Assembly: GCA_949775045.1 (NCBI GenBank)
Contig: OX459096.1
Location: 45,106,379-45,170,378 of the forward strand
Reading direction: 5' to 3'
DNA length: 64,000 bases
Origin: Metridium senile
Lineage: Eukaryota > Cnidaria > Anthozoa > Actiniaria > Metridiidae
Shown: piece after piece, positions 58,656 through 64,000 of the stretch
How positions within the stretch are numbered: the first letter of the stretch is position 1
How the letters are laid out: every line of letters starts with the position of its first letter
Program-made: the position numbers and the translations under genes
Notes under the pieces: model-generated
Told to the model about the DNA's origin: nothing
The model's database searches: none
Seen by the model: only the letters and a program-made list of their open reading frames with translations

Positions 58656-59010
58656 TTTCATATAGACAAATGTAATTTTATTAACATCAGCTATATATTT
58701 ATTGTCAGGTTTATAACCTTTTAAAAAAGGAAAATATTCTATTCTATCTTACTATTTGTATTTAACAGTTTTAATAATATCATGTAATTTTCACATTCAT
58801 TTTATAATATTGTAATGCGCAGGTAACCATCTTCCTATGAAACCTCGTGCAATATAAGTAACTAGACGCTCTATGAGCGTGAAGTCGGGCTAGTCATAGA
58901 ATCAACACAGGAGGCTAAACAATTCTACTTTGGGCTTCCTGTGTTCGTTCCCAAAGCATCATGGGGCCTATACGCGACATGACAGATAGATACATACATA
59001 CATTGACTAA
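58656..59010 (+). mobile_element. probable LINE 3' tail
   Basis: Follows the reverse transcriptase remnant and ends in a GATA/CATA microsatellite (ACAGATAGATACATACATACA, about 58981-59003), as the 3' ends of many non-LTR elements do. The boundary is uncertain. Confidence 0.5.
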
Positions 59011-59736
59011 AAGGTAAACCTAAATTATTATTTGTCAGGCTGATCGAATTGGTTCTTACATACATATGGTGGTTTATTGACCAAATTTCAGCCTGAAATT
59101 TCTTTAAAATCCACTTGTTCTTTTATGCGGGTGTTTACTGTAATACATGATACATTAAAGAGTATTTGTATAACGTGTTCTCAATGGAGTGTTGGCCCCG
59201 TTTAAACACCCTGTTGGATGATGAAACATCGTCCAACACTTCTTTTGTTCTCGTGTTCAACAAACCGTATCGCAACAATGTTGGTCCAAATGGAAACTAC
59301 AATGGAGTAGAATTTCAAAATTTTAGAATTTGTCCCTTCGCATAATTGGGTATTCTAACGTACCGAGCTACTCGACTCCAGATCCAGTGCATCCAACTAG
59401 CACGTGCTTGGAGGGTCATTGGTTCGACTATATTCTGATCTTGGAATCATTACGTGTTGTAAATATGGAATGCAGTGGTAGTGAGTGCGAGTGAACCTCA
59501 CGGAAGAGCCCAGAGGATGGTTGTAAAATATTTATTTAATTTTTGTTTCTATTTCATATGAATTGTTAACCATCACCTAAAATACGTTATTGCAAATATA
59601 GAAAACTACTATAGATACGGTTATAACATTTTTATTCTTTTAAATTCTACATTAAAATTGCTTTAATACGATAATCATACGATTGATACAATAGTTAGAA
59701 ATCCACTCACACGAATGTCTTCTTAAAAGAAATATC
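59011..59736. other. spacer between the LINE and GORASP
   Basis: No gene recognised. It contains a short hairpin, GTTGGATGATG...CATCGTCCAAC, at about 59213-59238, probably part of a dispersed repeat. Confidence 0.5.
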
Positions 59737-59742
59737 TTTATT
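59737..59742 (-). terminator. poly(A) signal AATAAA for GORASP
   Basis: TTTATT on the plus strand, that is AATAAA on the minus strand, about 140 bp after the GORASP stop codon. A second one is at 59631-59636. Confidence 0.6.
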
Positions 59743-59884
59743 GCTTTCGCTTTATAAATTCTTCTTCTTCTGCTGGGTAGCTTTGGAAGCGATATTTCAT
59801 TGTTTTTCGTCATAGGGAAAAACCTTAGTATAACATTTTATAACAATGTTAGTTATAACTAAATTTCTGATCGCAACAGTGCAA

Positions 59885-62800
59885 TTATTGAGCAAACACT
59901 TGCGGAGTGCTTTGTAAGTGGTTGGCTTCTTCGCCATTTGGTACAATTGACATTAATGGTGCAGCTCCAGCAGTGATATCGGTAGTCAGTTGTGATGGTT
60001 TGGCAGTTACTGTACTTCCTGGTAAAGATCCTGCTTGTGATGATTCTGGTGTACTAAAAGCTGCTGAGATATTTTCTGGAGAAGAGATGGTTGAAGCAGG
60101 CGGTGATGCATTATACATAGCAGGATTAACAATACTAGTTGGCGGAGGCGGCTGTACAGGTATTAAAGGAGAGTTATACATCGTTGGGTTGATTGGTGTA
60201 GTGATGGAAGTTCCATGAGCTAGCCCACTACTAACAGGGGTAGGCACAAATCCAGTACTTGCTGGGGTAGGCACAAGTCCAGTACCGACAGGGGTAGGTA
60301 CGAATGCTGGTGTCTGGTACAATGGAACTGGTGCTGGTGTTCCCTGGGTAGGAACTGCAGGGTTGTATGGTGAGGTGTAACCTGTAGCAGTTGTTACTGC
60401 CTGGGAATTTGGTGTGGCTGTGAAAGTTGATGATGGGGTGTAGGGTGCCCCAGCAAGGGTTGATGGTGCAAATGTTGGTACCCCAGCGCTAAAAGGTGTG
60501 GCAGTCGAAGATGTCAAACTTGTGTTTAATGGATTCATTGCTGCTTGAGCTGTGTTTGATTGTAGGTTTAATGTAGCCATTTCTTGATCTAGAGCTGAAC
60601 AAATACATCCCAATTAGCTACAATACTAATTTTACTATATACAGATTGCAAATATTCCACTTTGTCTGTGGTAGTATCGATTGTTCAATCATAAAAATGG
60701 TACTTACGTGTTGGAATTGCTGTGGTTACTCCAGTCAGTGGTACCTAAAGAAACAAATCACTAGTTGTTACTATTTCTGTTTCATACTATATAGCAATAC
60801 ACTTATAAATCCATCCATCAATCCATCCATAAATAAACAATAATAACAAACATTTATATAGCGCCTATCCAATCCTGTCCTAGGCGCTTGTGCTTGTGCT
60901 TCAAGCGTGAAACGGCTGAAAAAAAAAAACAACTAGTTGGGTGACATGGGTGGCCTAGTGATGAGAGAGCTGACCTTTCACCACTGTGACTTTGGTTCAA
61001 TTCCCAGCTTGGGCGACAAGTAAACAGAGTTTATTTTATATATTATGTTGTTCTCTCTGTTGCCACAAGGGTGTTTCTATCATATGGGTTATCCAGTTTC
61101 CCTAGCTCCCTTCCCAAAAATCACAATGTGAGCAGTGTTGTGTGCTAGAATATTCTACGAAGGGGTAGTGAGTTATTAGTCACTGGCTAGGCAGATTATA
61201 AGGACTCGCTGTATCTCAATGTAAAACAACAAACAAACAAACAAATCAATCAATCAATCTATTAATCAACCAACTGAAACTATTTAATAAATCTGTTATC
61301 AATTACTTTTAAATAGAATCTTTCTCTTTTTTTTTTGCTCTTTGTATAGACTAATTACATACATTTTACATTTTTTCATTCTTTCTATATTCGTTTGTAT
61401 CGGAGAGTGCTTCTATTATATATGTTTTAGAGAATATAGAAATTGAGCATGGAGGCTAAATAAACTGGGAAGTTAGCCTCGAGTTAGCCTCCATATAACA
61501 CCACAAATAAAACAAGTTATCGAGTTAGCCTCCATATAACACCACACATTAAACAATTTCTTAGAATGAACTGTGCATTCTGCAAAAGAATACAACATAG
61601 TTTGATAATGTCCCTTACTTCAGAAAAGCCATCACTTGATGGAGCTGCATGAGTGGCTACAGGTGCTGGATTTTCTTCGTCTCGTTGGGGGATGCGATGT
61701 AAGTAGCCATACCCTATGCCACAACCCAAACTACAAGGAAAAGAACAATTTCACTTATTATCAACCATAAAGTAAAAACATTTAAGGCAAGGGAAAGCAC
61801 AAAATGAAAAGGAAAGGAATATTCAAATATAAGGAATATTCAAATATAAGGAATATTCAAATATAAGGAATAATACAAATGATAAGGTAAACTTGTGAGA
61901 ATCAGATAACAGTTACAAAGAATCCAATTGCACTTATTATCAACCATAAAGTAAGAAAATTTAGGTAAGGGAAAGCACAAAATGAAAAGGAAAGGAATAT
62001 TCAAATTCAAGGAATAATACAAATGATAATGTAAGTGAGAATGAGAACAGTTAAAAAGAATCCAATTGCACTTATTATCAACCATAAAGTAAGAACATTT
62101 AAGGTAAGGGAAAGCATTTATTACATATTCTAACCTTCCTTCGCCACCCCAGTTGCTATTAGGTGTCAGGGTAACCTTTAAAAGAAAGACAGATACATGA
62201 GAAATATATCATAGGCATTTGGCAGGAATTGAACCCCACGGTTTTGGCTGTGTAGTCCGATGTGTTAGCCACTACACAACAAGGACCAACTAAGCTGGAT
62301 ACGCAGCCGGACAATGTAGTATAGGGCAACTGTGGGGTTCCCACAGCAATATTAATCTCTTCAGTAAATTTTTCTAAAAGAAAGGTATACATTTCATGTA
62401 TTAGACTGCTTTAACATGGACACAATTTACTTTTATTGTGTTTTTTTTTTTCATTGATATTGAGAAAGATGATTTAGGAAAGTACTGATCAAATGCATAC
62501 CTCTCTGCAGCCATCTGTTTCTGAGTTGTAGACATAAAGTTTAAGAGGCTTTTGTTCATGGGACTCAATTAATTGAAACAAGTCATCAGACTGTGGGAAA
62601 AAATAAAGCATGTTAATATTATGATGAAAATGTACTGTATCTCAAGAACATAAACCTAAGAATTGTTGATGCATAGCATGAGTACATCTATTTCTAGATG
62701 CACAGGGATAGTATAGGATAATCAAGAAATAAATAAATATATTTTATTTAAAGAGCGTAACACATGACAGTAACTGATGATCCAAAACAAAGTAGCATAA

Positions 62801-63196
62801 GAGTTGCTTGAGACAAGTCATGTCACATCTAAATTATGATAAAATAAACCTCAAGAAATGACATGTCAAATAATGCATCACAATAAAACGTTTTTAATCT
62901 ACATGTGTTGCCTAATGTAAAAACAAATAATTAATTTTTTAACTCAATATGCCATCACCATCAGTCGTTCACTGATCAGTTGACTGCAATAAGTCCTCCA
63001 GGCATCCCAGTCCTGGGCAACACTCAATATGTACCAATAGTTAAAACCTTTTGTACAGCAAACATAAATCTATTTACCGTCTAGTCACTAGTATTAGTTA
63101 ATAACTAACCTCATGAAGAACAGAGTCTGCACCAATGATATAGTCTGTATTTGTTCTTAACCCAGCTATGTCCGCTGGAGAATTGGGTTGAACATC
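59885..63196 (-). CDS. GORASP: GORASP (GRASP55/65) Golgi stacking protein, 3' part
   Basis: Peripheral Golgi membrane protein that links cisternae through tandem PDZ-like GRASP domains; the Ser/Pro-rich tail is regulatory. Six exons on the minus strand with GT-AG introns and matching phases: 63110-63196, 62501-62590, 62135-62175, 61619-61730, 60708-60744 and 59885-60594, encoding the last 358 residues. The first exons give most of the second PDZ-like domain: [50 protein letters not shown] and [14 protein letters not shown], all hallmark GRASP motifs. The tail is rich in Pro, Thr, Ser and Ala with repeated FVPTPV-type units (60230-60300). The N-terminal exons, including the myristoylated start, lie beyond 64000. 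One cnidarian gene probably stands for both vertebrate GORASP1 and GORASP2; this is inference. Confidence 0.93.
60944..61260 (+). mobile_element. tRNA-derived SINE in a GORASP intron
   Basis: The head has a polymerase III A box (GTGGCCTAGTGATGAGAG) and B box (GGTTCAATTCC) about 45 bp apart, like a tRNA. A tRNA-unrelated body follows, and the tail is CAAA/CAAT repeats (61226-61259). It is in sense opposite to GORASP. Confidence 0.8.
61484..61548. repeat. two direct copies of TTAGCCTCCATATAACACCA
   Basis: The block CGAGTTAGCCTCCATATAAC is present twice about 39 bp apart, and a partial inverted copy (GGAGGCTAA) lies at 61451. Short duplicated piece in the intron. Confidence 0.8.
61747..62117. 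repeat. intronic tandem repeat, about three units of 140-170 bp
   Basis: The block CACTTATTATCAACCATAAA followed by GGGAAAGCACAAAATG recurs at about 61750, 61930 and 62068. A shorter GGAATATTCAAATATAA repeat is present in the first unit. The unit lengths differ because of that inner repeat. It ends 17 bp before a GORASP exon. Confidence 0.88.
62195..62305 (-). mobile_element. tRNA-like SINE on the minus strand in a GORASP intron
   Basis: Read on the minus strand it has an A-box-like TGTAGTGGCTAACAC and a B box GGGGTTCAATTCC about 40 bp apart, resembling a tRNA. It lies just upstream (in gene sense) of the 41-bp exon. It could be a SINE head or a tRNA pseudogene. Confidence 0.6.
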
Positions 63197-63293
63197 CTAA
63201 AATAACATCAATTGCAATTAGAAAATGCTCACACCCACTCAGCCAATCAGATGACTGTATTTAAGTATTCTATATCCCATAGTATCTAAATAT

Positions 63294-63355
63294 AGTATTC
63301 CACTGGCGAGGCCTTTTGTTTTTTTATTGTTTTGCCACCTCGCCAGTGAAATACT
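63294..63355. mobile_element. 62-bp hairpin with AGTATTCCACTGGCGAGG ends
   Basis: Arms AGTATTCCACTGGCGAGG and CCTCGCCAGTGAAATACT around a T-rich loop, in a GORASP intron. Confidence 0.7.
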
Positions 63356-63481
63356 ACATAGAAGTTCACAATGCATTATAAGTACTATATGGTAAGCCAT
63401 ATAATAAAACGCTGTTTTGCTATGGTCATGTGTTTTTTACTTTGACAAAATTCTTCACAGGTGTGATCATTTTCTAAGACA

Positions 63482-63541
63482 GTTAGATAATGAATGCTCG
63501 TGTCCTATGGGACATAGAGTCTCCCGCATTCATTATCTAAC
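63482..63541. mobile_element. 60-bp hairpin with GTTAGATAATGAATG ends
   Basis: GTTAGATAATGAATG at the left and CATTCATTATCTAAC at the right are exact complements. Probable MITE in the same GORASP intron. Confidence 0.75.
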
Positions 63542-63713
63542 CCTTACTAAGTATGTTTCATAATCTTGACAACTTTTGAGACACTGTCAACTTGTCTATT
63601 TAGCTATATACATGTACATGTAGTACAGTAGTTTTCAGCCCTCCTCCACTTTACATTAGATGTTGTTACATCTTTGGTAATTAGATGTGGACCATTTGAC
63701 TTATGAGGGGGGA

Positions 63714-63896
63714 GGAGGGGTGGATGATTTGGTCTGTGCAGGAAATTTTTTTTTTCCTGCTTGCATGCACACAAAATTTATTTAATAGAAATGCAAAGAT
63801 TTGAGTGGCGATTTTGGCTTGCAGGAAATTTTTTTTCAAAATCATGCAACCCCCCCCCCCCCCCCCCCCTCGAAAGTTAAATTGTCCACCCCTTAG
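63714..63896. mobile_element. MITE-like element with GGGGTGGA ends and C run
   Basis: Left GGGGTGGATGATTTGG is roughly mirrored by AAATTGTCCACCCC at the right; a C run lies at about 63850-63869. GCAGGAAATTTTTTTT occurs twice inside (63747 and 63814). Confidence 0.5.
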
Positions 63897-64000
63897 CAAT
63901 AGCTTTTCTCCACTCTCCATTAAAAACCTAGATCAACATTGTAAATAAACTTTATAAACAAAGCACAAGTACAGTACTAAGTCCTAATTTTAACATAAAT

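Noticed and set aside
59907..60218. 103-codon plus-strand frame
   Set aside because: Lies antisense within the GORASP last exon, which is supported by spliced phase and family motifs on the minus strand.
1..64000. CRISPR arrays, operons, phage or bacterial defence systems
   Set aside because: No regularly spaced direct repeats with unique spacers other than minisatellites; gene structure, introns and tRNA internal promoters are eukaryotic.

Overview
The window is AT-rich animal nuclear DNA: spliced genes with GT-AG introns, a homeobox gene, a Golgi matrix protein gene, a tandem tRNA array, and many small inverted-repeat transposons. The Otx-type homeodomain, the intact PIF/Harbinger element, and short repeats with ends of a kind I associate with coral and sea-anemone genomes make a cnidarian, probably an anthozoan, the best guess. 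That assignment is inference and was not tested by any search.

Layout. 1-7.5 kb: noncoding, with one tandem duplication, a 16-bp repeat array and a tRNA-like SINE fragment. 7.5-13.0 kb: one 5.5-kb inverted-repeat element flanked by TTAA, with arms of about 1 kb, no transposase, and a younger 179-bp element nested in its left arm. 13.2-13.4 kb: a MITE with a 3-bp target duplication. 13.5-17.2 kb: a full-length PIF/Harbinger transposon with two intact convergent genes, a three-exon Myb/SANT protein and a DDE nuclease. 17.4-28.6 kb: noncoding DNA dense in MITEs, hairpins and simple repeats, with a hammerhead-ribozyme-like remnant at 22.7 kb. 28.6-48 kb: a long stretch with almost no recognisable repeats and no convincing gene, lying directly upstream of Otx and so a candidate regulatory domain. 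48.0-52.4 kb: an Otx-class homeobox gene with three coding exons, a probable untranslated first exon and a TATA promoter. 52.8-54.3 kb: three more short inverted-repeat elements. 55.0-56.4 kb: nine tandem tRNA-Leu genes (153-154 bp period, anticodons UAG and AAG) and one wrecked tenth copy. 57.2-59.0 kb: a dead CR1/jockey-like LINE. 59.7-64.0 kb: the 3' part of a GORASP (GRASP55/65) gene on the minus strand, six exons, whose 5' exons lie beyond the window.

Only Otx, GORASP and the tRNA array are host genes I can support. Otx is a developmental transcription factor, GORASP a Golgi stacking and tethering protein, and the tRNAs serve translation; nothing suggests they act together. The remaining coding capacity belongs to mobile elements. 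I found no CRISPR array, operon, phage or bacterial-type system, and no convincing new multi-gene system. The best leads are the long-armed TTAA element, the two-isoacceptor tRNA-Leu array, the paired regulatory palindromes at Otx, and a MITE that carries a bHLH-type palindrome in both arms.
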